Part shown: positions 46,515 through 58,900 of the stretch, in pieces
Numbering within the stretch: the first letter of the stretch is position 1
Layout: the number at the start of each line of letters is the position of its first letter
Origin: Paraspadella gotoi
Lineage: Eukaryota > Chaetognatha
DNA: 64,000 bases
Direction: 5' to 3'
Assembly (NCBI GenBank): GCA_051294375.1
Contig: CM119267.1
Location: 17,214,606-17,278,605 of the forward strand
Translations under genes and position numbers: made by a program
Notes under the pieces: generated by a model
Database searches by the model: none
Seen by the model: only the letters and a program-made list of their open reading frames with translations
Told to the model about the DNA's origin: nothing

Positions 46515-49500
46515 ATGGCGTTGATCGTCCGTCTCCGTCGCCTCGATTTGTTCGAAGCAGCGTCTGCTTCTTTTATCAAAGTCAAATTCCGCGGTACCGA
46601 GCAAATCTCCCGGATGTTAACGGCGCCGTCCTCGTCCGAAACCGGGATTGACGTAGACGAGGAGTTGCGATGGTCGTTGGATGGTCGCCCTTTGGAGGTG
46701 CGCATGGACTGTGGAGGCTGTACCTTTGCTTCGCTCTATATTAAAAAAAATATATTAAAATAAGATTAAATAATATAATTATAACCTTTAGAAAGAAACC
46801 CTGACGGTGACTGTGGTACAAGAGAGGAAGTTTTTAATGCGTAAGACCTTGGGACGTCATGTGCGGTACATCACCGCTGGCGAATTGGAAGGGTAAGTCT
46901 TTCTTGGGGCAATTCACAAGAAACGGAATTTATCGGTACCTCCCTCGATGTTGTCCTTTTTTACGTTTGTAAAATGTGGTAGATGCTTATACCACATGCA
47001 TCGTTTAGTACGCAAAAGCTTTAATTTAAATTTGGGTGACTTTTACTTTCGCCGACCGGAGTTAGGGAGGGGTTAGGGTTAAGAGTGGATTAGGGTTAGG
47101 GGTGGTTAAGGTTAAGGGTTAAGGTAATTAGGTAATTTTTTTTAAAAAAATACGTATTTTTAAGTAGTTTTTTAAAATCCGCCAAAACCGCGGTGGGCGA
47201 AAGTAAAAATTTAGCCTTGAATTTCTCTACATGCATTTTCAAAAAAATCACCATAATCAACGGTAAATTTCCCCCTGCCCCTAGCGGCGTTGAGGTGGCG
47301 GAAAAACTTCGCGACTCAGATGACGACGTTCTTCCGTCTACGATTTCTTATGGATTAGGTTTAGAAGAGGGAGCGAAAGATGGCGCTCCGACAGAGCGGT
47401 GAGTCTATCAAGGAACAAAAGACGTCGAAAAGGATTAAATAACTGACCGGTGGCGAAATCAAAGAGTCTTATAAAATGCATTATGGAATATAAAACTGTT
47501 CAAAACCTTATATACTGTTTTTCTGATTATTGAATATTTAATAAAGACCTAAACTTCGGCTAAAAGGAATTCTATGGCTCCACGCTCATCGGGTAACTCT
47601 ACCCTCGTACAAGAAGAGCGCATTCGCCCTTCCTCCTCTTCCAATGCCGCTTCTCCGGGCGACACCGAATCGTCATTAGACCCCGCCGGTGCCGCCGAGG
47701 CATTCAACGAAGGATCTCCTCTTCGTGGACGGAGTTTTAAACTCGAAGTGATCATTGTCGCTTGTCGTGATTTAAGGTTGTTATTCATTAATATTTATTG
47801 GACGTCTGGTGTGGTTAAATCTTTATTTACTTTATTTATTTCTTATTTTCCTTCTTGCCGTTCCGGTTTCTTTCTTTCATCTTTATGCTCTTGCTTCTTT
47901 CTTTCTTTCTTCTTTTTTCTTGCATTATTTCTATCTTTCTCAGACTTCTTCGCGCGTCTTCATCTGGAGACCTAAACCCCCAAGGCTTTGTGAGCCTGGC
48001 CGGAATCCGGAAAACGACTTCGACGGTGAAGTCGTCGACTTCGCCGAGATTCGCGGAGGAACCGATCGCTTTCGATCTCACGATGCCCTTTCGATCCTTG
48101 CTCGATCGAGTCGTCGAGGTGCGGGGGTGTGGGAGAGAAGAAATAGGAAGACAACGAGACAAGAAGATTGAAACAAAAAAAAATATATACCTATGACATA
48201 GGCTATGAAAAGATATGAAAACAGAGAATGAGGATCATGTTTAAAAAAATTTTTATTCGTCCGATGTCCCGAAAGTTTTTTTCCACGACGACCAAAAATG
48301 AGCTAGAAAGTTGTTTACGAGTTTTAACACGGTCTTCCGTAATATTCAAGGTTGGAATCGTCCATAAAGCGGAGGGAGTTTTGACGAAGGAGGAGACGAT
48401 CGGAATTTGCAAGATTGACATCGGGACTGTGGTAGAGGCAAAGGTCAGTTTTATGGCAACAGCCGGGTTACCTGTGATGCCCCTTGGGATGGGGCATCTC
48501 ACTGTTGGCTTTGCGGGCTTTCGACCCTCAGTGACGCCTCCAGTCACTGGCGCGGTTACCCTAGGACGTTCTCGCTTTGCCAACGCAGAGGGAAGTCATT
48601 AGGACTGTGGATGGAACACTACGCCTGGGATGGTGTGTTCCCCCACTGAGCCAATGGATTTGGCTGAAGGATGGAGGACGTGAGGCCTGGTGAATATACC
48701 GCCACAGATTCATCATAAGCTCTCGGGCTCGCGATTTTGAAGAAGCTCGATTAATTCTTGAAAATAAAAACATTTGTTAAAAATATGCATTTTTACGATC
48801 TATATCATTTCCAACGCTTCCGAAAGGGTCACGCGTTTCGGCGCAAGTGGATTATCCTTCATAAACCTACTGAAATGACCGCGGGACCCACTGGGTTCGC
48901 CAAAATAGGTCAGTTGAAACATCTCGGTGAGCCGCATTTGAAAAAATTGTCGAGAAAATGTGGCAATTCTATTTCGTTAGACATTTGCGTGAGCGGGTTC
49001 GGTTTGGAGCTCGCCGTGAGAGACGACAACGTCAGCGACCCCGACGACGACGATCACGACGACGACGATATTGAGGGCAATCTATTGATGCCACCTGGTC
49101 GCTTCTTCTCGCCCTCGCAACGCCCCGCCAAATACGTCGTCCGCATCTTCAGAGCGGACGGATTACCGAGGATGGACGCCGGGTGGGATTTGGGGGGGGG
49201 GGAGTTGAAAATTTGTTCATAGTTTGGGGAGGATCACGTTTGACTTTGGCGCTAGAGGGGGTAATACAAAATGTCGGCGAAACTGTCGATCACTCAGTGA
49301 AACACTACCATCTCCCCTTTTCAATTCATCCTCCTCAAAAGCCTCACCACTGGAGTGACGCGCGTCTTCACCGGGAAACAGGCCGACCTCGTGGATCCTT
49401 TCGTAGAAGTCTCCTTCGCCGGGGAGACGAGACTCACCTCCACGAAGGAAGGAACCTTCCGTCCGGAGTGGAACGAGCAGCTCGTTTTCGACGATTTGTT

Positions 49501-50496
49501 TCCTTCGCTGTGTCAAAGGATCAAGTTCCAGGTTTGGTGCGACCTTGTTTTGGAAGAGTGAATCAGTGATTCATTGAGACCTTTCACAATTCAGTTATTC
49601 GACGCTGACACCGGCGGAGATAGCGAATGCATCGGGACCCATTATCTCGTCATCGACGAAATAATGAACAATCGGTGATATTTCTTCTTAATATATATAA
49701 TATATAATATAATATATAATATATATAACAATCGACGAAATAATGAACAATCGGTGATATTTCTTCTTAATATGAGTTAAAAATTAAAGGCTCAGAGCTA
49801 ATTTATAACTTTTTTTTCGCTCCCAAGTTTCAACGGTTGGTTGCCCACCTTCGGCCCGGCTTTCGTCAATCTCTACGGATCCACGAGAGAGTTTTCCTTC
49901 AGCGAAGACGAAAACGTCTACCTCAACTTTGGCTTCGGAGAGGGTGTAGCTTATAGGGGAAGACTCTTGATTCAGGTCTGGATCGATGGGAGGAAACTGG
50001 AGTTATGATTTTGATGTAGAAGCCTCGTCAGAACTGGTTGTCGCCCCATATCGTTGCTTTTCGTTATGAATTCAAGGTGGACGTGATGGACAGCGGCGCG
50101 TTGGGCTCCTCTTCTTCCTCCTCTCCTCGAGAACCATGTTCCGCACCGAACCGCGATGTGATCGGAGAGAAGCAGTTCTTGTTGCAGGTGAACAATAACA
50201 AATAACGAAATATTTTGACAAAACTTTTTAAAATAATTTGGCCAAGTATACAGTATGAATTCTTGTAAAAAACTTTTTCGACATCACGGACAAATCATTG
50301 GCGACACTTTTGTATTTAAGATTTTTCAAAAAGTAGAAACAGAATTTTTGAATGAGGTAGGCAAAGCAAACAACCACTATCACAACAACAACAACAACAA
50401 CTTCTTTATTCAGGGCGTGTTCTTTGACGCTTCTATGATCCACCGAAGTCACGAGGGCAAAAAAGTCTCTTTCGAGATCAGCATCGGCGATGAGGG

Positions 50497-50544
<48 letters not shown>

Positions 50545-51860
50545 CCACTCGACCTCTCCTCTCTAGATACAAGGACGGCGACGAGTCCGACGCCAAGAAG
50601 AAAGCCGCCACGAGCGCCACCTCCCCCGTCGCTTTGACGTCTACCGACGACGTTCATTACGCGGCCCCTTGGCGTCGCTCCAAACCCTGCGTCTCCGTGA
50701 GATTCTCTCGCGAGGATCAGACGCGAAGACTACGAATCGCCAACGCCCTCCAGCGGTTGTTGGAAGAGTTTCGAACGGCGCTGCGGGAAGAAGAGGATAT
50801 GTCGTCGGTTTCATCCTCCTCTTCCTCCTCCTCTTCTTCCTCCTCTTCCAAATTCCTCTCACTCGCCTCCAGCTGCCGACGCGCCGCCGACGCCGCCGAC
50901 GCGCGTCCCGAAAAAGGCGCGACGCCGCTCGACATTCACCGCCAAAAGTTCGTGGGCGAGCAACTCCGCAACACCGCCAAGCTCGCCGAGGAAATGGCCG
51001 GAGGCCCGCGCGGTGGATCGACCGGATCAAAGCTTGTCCCGGTGCCGGAAGAAGGCGAGGACGACGACGATTCGACTTCAAAATCCGGCGCCAAATCCAA
51101 AAAAATCGTCAACTCCCCCGAGATAAAATCCCAGCGTCTCTCTCGCCTGAAGGAGATTCTGGAACGACTCTCGACGATCCTCCCCGATCCTCAACACTCT
51201 CTGCCCGATGTCTTCGTCTGGATGTTGGCCGACGGAGAACGCGTCGCCTTCGCTCGTCTGCCCGCGCGTTCAATTCTCGACGCGGACGCCGAGATGGAAC
51301 GCGGGCGGCGCTGCGGTCGCGTGCAGACGCTTCTGCTGCGGCTGCCTGGTCTTGGCGGGCTGGCGGAGGACGGCCGAGCCGCGCAGGCGAGGGTTCGACT
51401 TTATCTGTGGCTGGGATTAGAAGAAAAGAGTCGACGCTGCTTGGCCGGGCTACCCGCCGGGTACAAGAGCCTCTCCTCGGGTGAAGACGAATTTCGGCCG
51501 CCGGAATCCATCGAGTACGTGGAGTTCCGAGATTACGAGCTACGAGCCTACGTTTATCAGGCGCGCAACCTGGCGGCCATGGACGAAAACGGCCTGTCCG
51601 ACCCTTACTGCCGGGTCAGCCTCGGTCAAGTAACCCGGTCGACCGAGTTCGTTCGCGAGAATCTCAACCCGATATTCAATCAATTCCTGCGGCTGAGGAG
51701 GGTGGAGCTCTGCGGCTCGGAGCAGGCCGTCGCCGCGGAGCCGCCCCTCGTCGTCACGGAGGTCATGGACCACGACAATATCGGGGCGGACGACTATTTG
51801 GGCAGGGTGAGTAAAAACAACTTTTCTGCGTGAAGAATCGAAGAATATCCTTCCTCTCTC

Positions 51861-51946
<86 letters not shown>

Positions 51947-52436
51947 CAGGTCGTCTGCGTTCCCACCGTCGGCGCCAAGCCCGAGCTCAAATGGCATCCC
52001 GTCAAGCGATGCGGCGTCGCTCGAGGCGACATCTTGGCGGCCTTCGAACTCGTCGTCGCCGACGACGCCGGCTTAGACGAGGTCGACGGCGCCGGAAAGA
52101 CGCCGCTGCCCGACTTTATCCACCCTCGCACCTCGTGGCATCGACTGGAGATCATGATGTGGGGAATTCGCGACCTCAAGACTTCGATGCTCTCCGCCTT
52201 CGTGAAGCCCAACATCGTCGTCGAGATCGGGGGACAGGCCGTCCGGTCGGAGACGCTGAGGTGTTGAGGGGGGGGTGGTGGGGATGACGGGGTATTGGGG
52301 AAGGAATTAAAAAGAAAGGGGAAGAAGAGAAAAGAAAAGAAAAGAAAGAAAAGCAAAGAAAAAAAGAAAAATTAAAGAAAAGAGAAGAAAGAAAAGAAAA
52401 GAAAATTAAAGAAAAGAAAAGAAAAGAGAAAAAACC

Positions 52437-52468
<32 letters not shown>

Positions 52469-52841
52469 TTCCCCCCCCCCACCAAAGAAACATCGCCAAA
52501 AACCCCAACTTTGAGCGGAACGGTCTCGTGCGCTGCCTCGACATTTCCCTCCCCGAAGACTCCTTCCTCCGTCCGCCTCTGACCATAAAGTGCGTCGACC
52601 AAAAGTCCTTCGGTCGCTACGACATCCTGGGAAGTCACGTGATCCCCTCGGTCGCCGAGTTCGACGTCGACTTGAAGGACGAGTTGACGGAGAGAGAGTT
52701 CGCCGCCGTCAAGGAAGCTTGGATGAAGCTCAAAGGGGGTAAGGCCTCTCTTTTCATTTTTCTCTCTTTCTTTTCCGGTCACAGCTGGTGCCACGCGGTC
52801 ACAGCCTTACAGAATCGCGGAAATAAGAAACTCGTTTTTTT

Positions 52842-52937
<96 letters not shown>

Positions 52938-55900
52938 GGAAAAACATTCCCTTTTCTCCACTGCAGTCTCTTCTAATCTCAACGCCGCCACCGGCATCAC
53001 CTTCGCCGGAAAAACGCGATATTCGGTGAAAAGGAAATCCATGCGGCGCCGCGCCGCTCCGAGTTTCGGCTCCAAAGCGGCGCCGGTCGATGAGGAACTC
53101 GAGGATCTCGATTGGTGGTCAAAATATTACGCGTCGGTTCGAGCAGAGCGCGACGACAAGAGGGACGCCGCCCATGATGACGACGACCAGGACGATGACG
53201 ACGACGAAGACAACATCGTGGAGCGGATCGCCGACAAGCTTCCGGATTCGCCGATCAAGTCTCTTGAGCATAGCGTGGATTTGGGATTTTTGAACGAAGG
53301 TTGGGGTTCGACGGGTTCCTTGTTTTTCCTTTTTTTTATTTTTATTTATTTTTTTTCGAAATCGACCATTATATTACGAGTTATTTTAAAATTACCTATT
53401 TTTTTTTACTTGATTTTACTCGCATCCAACGCCCTCACGCGACGCTAACAGCATAAATACACCGTATAATCCAATTAAGATATTTTAACTATAAAATTGT
53501 TACTTATTTATCGCACAATCAAATAACTATTAGATATGATTATTGATTGATTAGAAATAATAGTGTTAAACGTTTACAGTAAAATAATGGTAAATATATT
53601 AATAATTATTCCAAAAAAAACTACAATATGCAAATAAGATTGGTCGGTTAAATCTATTTTTTGTAAACACAGAGGTTGGTTTTATCCTTCCTTCCAGGAT
53701 TCGAAGACGACGAGAGTGACGCGGACGTCGACGCCGTCTCCGTCCGCCAACGCCTCTGCCGCCTCAAAATCTTCAAGAGCGAGTTGGAGAAGCAGCCAGA
53801 GTTCGGCGCCTTCCAAGACCTCGTCCGCGCCTTCGACCTGCGAAAGGGAAAGGGCGACGCCGATGACGACGACGACGCCTCGCGAGTCTGCGGCGTCTTC
53901 AAAGGCAACTTCAAACTCTACCGCATCCCCGAAGAGCTCGTCGGGTGGGGGGAAGGCCCCGACGGCGCCTCCACCACGTCCGCCTTGTCAAAGACTGGTC
54001 CCTTCGTTCTCCGCCCGGGCGAGAACCTGCCAGTCAACGATCCCCGCAGGGTCGTTGCCTTCGTCTACGTCCTGCGGGCGGTCGGGCTGCACGCGGCCGA
54101 CTCGTCGGGCAAGTGCGACGCCTACCCGGTAGTGCGTCTCGGGCCCGACACGCGTGACGACTCGGAAAAGGACGATTACGTCCCGAAATCGAACAATCCC
54201 ATTTTCGGGAGGCGGTTTCGATTCGAGGCGTCGCTGCCGAGAGAAGCCAAGCTGACCGTGCAGGTGAATCAAATAATTCTTCGTTGTAAGAAGTTGGTTC
54301 TATTGGTGAGATTTTTAAGTTTTTACGCTGCATTAGAATTTAGACCCAATTCATTTAATTTACACAATTCGGAATTGATTTATTGACGAAATAGACCAAA
54401 AAAACCAAAAAAAAACCAAAAAACACCGAAAAACATCCAAGTCGAACGCAAAAGCCTAACGTATCCTCGGTGTTAAACCAAAGCACACCATTGGACAACC
54501 TTTGGTACTTATCACCTTATCACCATTCAGTGAACGAGATCGTCGAAGAACGCTACGTCACATTCATCACAATGAAAGAAAGTTTAACGTCCTCGATGGT
54601 GTAGACAGTATTAGGTGCATTATGCAGAGCTTACCGCACCGCATCTACCAATGGGGCACTTCTTATTCCACCTTTCAACGGTCAGGAAGACATTCGTGAT
54701 AGGGCCTCACCAATTCTGCAACGAGTAGGACGAAATGGGATATTTTTTGTTTTCAAACGGGAAGATTTGTCTTAAATATTTACCGTTTTGTCGTATTCGG
54801 TAGCAGGTGGCCGGACAGTACCGGTTCAAAATGCCTTCGATGTCGCTACAGGGTTTGATGTAGCGTCCACTGAAAGTGTACCTTCTCCATACTTTGCTCA
54901 CGCAGTAACTCTTTAGGTCATTAAGATCGTCTGAAAAATAATTATTTTTAGCTTAGGAAACGTGAACCTTTTTTAGTGTTAACATTTTATAAATTAAAAA
55001 AAAAACTTACTGGGCGGATTGACGTACATCGAGTCGATAAATATTTGATTGAGCTCATCGATGTTGTTCGTTGCCAAGGAGACGAAGTCTTCAACGCCAA
55101 CCGACAGTGAAGAAGCCACTGTGAGAAGAGAGTGGTCTCTGCGTTACGCAACATTCTTAAACAAATTTTTATTTTAAGTTCGAACGATTTGTAAAACGAA
55201 CCTGCAACGACGATTGAACTTACGATTGCTGTTTTCCACATTATTTTTTTGGAGAAGACGTTCACCTTTTGAGTTTTAAATCGAATTCGTTTTGTGACTA
55301 GTTTTTGCCGCTTCGTGACTTACCCTAGTTATTCCAGGCCGAGTTTCGATTCTTAAGACCGGTTTTTTATATTCAGATTAAGCTATCCTCTCTCAAAACG
55401 GGACGAAAAAGGATAATTATGTTGTCCTGCCTCCTGCTGCTTCGACTGAGCACGAGTAACTCATTTTTGTCGGTCGGAACTGTATTGTTGTCTTTAAATG
55501 GATTTGCTGGTTGAACTTTGGAGCTTAGGAATTTAGGAGTAGATTAATTCAATTAGCCTATTAGGATGTACTTTTCTTGATTTGTGCAATATCGATTCGA
55601 AGAAAAATAAAAGGCTTAAACTTAATACGCGTCATTATTAAGGAAGGGGGAAAATAGTTTATTTACAGACGAAATTGAATCAAAAGTGAAACTTGAATCT
55701 CGAATTACAATGAGGGATTTATGTCGTCATCAAATGTGGTTTTTACATGTGGCACTGTAGTAGAATAATTTGTTGTTCATTACAAATGAGATAGGGTTCT
55801 TCAATCTCATTTACATAATGTAGTAGTTTAGACCATTTCTCATATCTTTTAAATTTGCCCTAAAAATGAAGAGAATGATGACGAATGATGACGAATGATG

Positions 55901-58900
55901 CGACTTTCAATTATAATATTTCAATGCAGTAAAACTGTTGCACTTCCACATCCTTTCCACATCGCCCGAACCCTCTTCTCAACACTCCCCTACCGACAGA
56001 TCTTCGATCGCAACTCTATGGTTGAGTCGGACCGTCTCGTCGGCGAAACCACTCTGGATCTCGAGGCGCGTCGCTTCACGCGCCATCGCGCCTCTTGCGG
56101 CCTCGCGCGGAAGTTCGATCTCACGGGTTACAACGCCTGGAGAGACGCCGAGCTGCCCTCGGAGATCTTGGCACGGATGTGCGATTCGCTGGGGATTGTC
56201 CCGCCGGTCTTCACGGCGGGGACGTTAAAAGTACGAAGCGTACAGAATTGTCAATAATATGAGATTATAAATATAAGATTCATTGATGTATTTACTTGCC
56301 AGTAAAATAATAATTATCAGAAATAACATAATTCTGGTAAAACTAAAAGCTCTATTTTTCCAAGACTTCTGCCTTCCCCAAAGGCGCAACGAAAGAAAAA
56401 GATTGAAAAGTAATAATTTTCACGATTTCAAAGTTATACTTTTGATTTTTTAAAAAATTATTTATTTTTAAATTTGTTCATTTATTTTTATATTAAATTA
56501 TCTATATATATTTATCTATTTATTTTTTCTTATTTATTTATTTCTCAGTTTTTTTTTTCATTTGTTTTTCTAATTTTGCCTGTTCTCTCCAGATCGGCCT
56601 CTTCTCCGTCGATTCCTCCGCCCTCTTTCCTCTCTACGGCGCTGAACGGCCCCAGCACCTCGAGGAGGATCGCCTGGCGTTGGAGGCGCTACACTCGTGG
56701 AGCGACGAGCGGCTGGGAGGGTTCCAACTCGTCCCGGAACACGTGGAGAGTCGCCCTCTTTATTTGCCTTCCAAGCCTGGGATCGAGCGCGGAAGATTGG
56801 AAATGTGGGTAAGTTCATATGTTGTTCGTTTGTTGTCACCGGGGGATTAGCTCAAATGGTAGAGCGCTCGCTTAGCATGCGAGAACTACTGGGATCGATA
56901 CCCAGATTCTCCATTGTCTTTTAATCTCTTTTGAAACGAATTGGCAGAATAGAGATAAGCATAAATCATTATGAGAATGACGTGGGATTAGCTCAAATGT
57001 TTGAGCGTTTTTTGAAAATTTATTAGAAGTTCCAAATCTTATCGAAAGATTAAAGATTAAAGTAATAAATTGTCCTATTGTTGAGTTTCCGCTATAGTAG
57101 TAAACGCTTGGTAAATGCACATTTTTTTTTTCCGGTTCGTCCAAGGTTGATACCTTCGACGCGGATCTCGGCCCGCCTCCGCCTCCGGTAGACGTGAAGC
57201 CCCGCAAACCGAAATCCTACGAGTTGAGATGCGTCGTTCTCAAAACTGAGGAGGTCGAGTTGACCGACAGCAATTTCGCGACTGGGGAGCAATCGGCCGA
57301 CATTTATGTCAAGGTGGGTCCTCGGCCCTTCATAACATTAGGGACAGGTATTTATATTTTTATCGTCGGGAAAAGATTGAAACTGAAAAAATGAATATGA
57401 TGAGGATCTTGGGGGATTAAATCTCTACCGAGTAACCTCTCGCCGATAATTTTCACATAATTAATTTCTTTCGATCGAGAAAAACTGCGACAAAACAACA
57501 ACTGACAATACGAAAGGAACCACACAGTATGTATGTATATTTGTATAACCAAAAACGAATAAGAAAAAAACCAAAAAACAACAAAAACTGAAAAAGAAAA
57601 AAACTTCTAAACCACAATAAAACAATGAAAAAAGAACAACAACACGAACAACAACAACAACAGCACAGCAACAACGACAAAACAACAGCCACGCCCACAT
57701 CCATCACCCCCTCCGCCTCCATCCAGGGATGGGTGATCGAAGACGACGTCCAATCGACGGACGTCCACTTCGCGTCCTTGACGGGCGAGGGCGACTTCAA
57801 CTGGAGATTCAAGTTTCGCTTCGATTATTCCGAGGCGGAGGAACGCGTCGTCGTCAAGAGGAAAGCGTCCGTCTTCGATCTGGACGAGACCGAGTTCAAA
57901 ACTCCCCCGCGACTCGTTTTGCAGGCAAGAGAGATTTTAACGATTTTCTCAGAGTAACATTTTTTTTATTTCTGAAATAAGATAGAAATAAGATAGATCC
58001 TTGTATTTTGATGCTAGTATTCCCCGATCTAATACTTCAGGGAGTGGTCTTTTCATACAATTGAAACATTCTTTGAATATTATACCACTTCATTGATAGG
58101 GAAGCCAGGTACTTTGGGAGTGAATAAACGAGACTCTGAGAGAGTCTTGATTGAAAGCTTGCAGGGACCTGCTATGTCATTATCTTGTAAGAGTGATGGA
58201 GGCCTTAAACCACCAAAGCCTGTCCAAAGTCAGGGGCAAGATAGCTTATTTATTAAATGAATGGATAATTTTTATATTGGTTGTACCAATTTCATAGAAT
58301 TAATTTTTTGTACTTTTTGCATTTATTTACATTAAAGATATCAAATCACAGGAAATGATCCTCATCCTTGCACTTTTTCGACTTCTCACTACTTCTCCTC
58401 TAACTCCTTTTTTTAAAAAAAAATATTTCTCTCCATCCTTTTTCTTCACGTTTTTTTTTCTGTCGTTCTCCTTCTCTCCTCGTTCCTTCTTCTCCTCCTC
58501 CTCCTCCTCCTCCTCCTTTCCAAGGTCTGGGATCTCGACGTCCTCACCGACGACTTCGTCGGCTCCGTCTCCCTCGACCTCAAACGCCTGCCGCGCCCGG
58601 CGCGGTCGGCGCGGCGCTGCGGACCGGAAATCCTCGACGGCGAGGACGCCGCCTTTGTCAATCTTTTCAAGACGCGGAGAGCGAGAGGATGGTGGCCTTT
58701 CATGGCGCCGGTAGTCGGATCGGCGCCCCGAACGGGGGCCGATTCGGTGCCGGGGACCGAGTCGGCGCCGGAAACCCCGACGGCGCCGTCGGCCAACGAA
58801 AACGGCGCTCGACGACGCCTCGTCGGAAAGATCGAAGCCGAGATCCACCTGCTCGACCTGGACGAGGCAGAACGCGGCCCAGTGGGTCTTCGGCGCGAGG

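Noticed and set aside
50641-51484. Two long arginine-rich frames (50641-51081 minus and 50669-51484 plus)
   Set aside because: Both are shadows of the long ferlin exon 13, which carries the C2D domain.
52840-52937. Phe/Leu/Ser repeat protein segment read through ferlin intron 15
   Set aside because: Translation of a TTTC microsatellite. Donor and acceptor on both sides are good and the family shows no such insert.
54502-54699. 65-codon plus-strand frame in ferlin intron 17
   Set aside because: It does not fit ferlin phases, has no family resemblance, and lies in the probable 3' part of the antisense gene.
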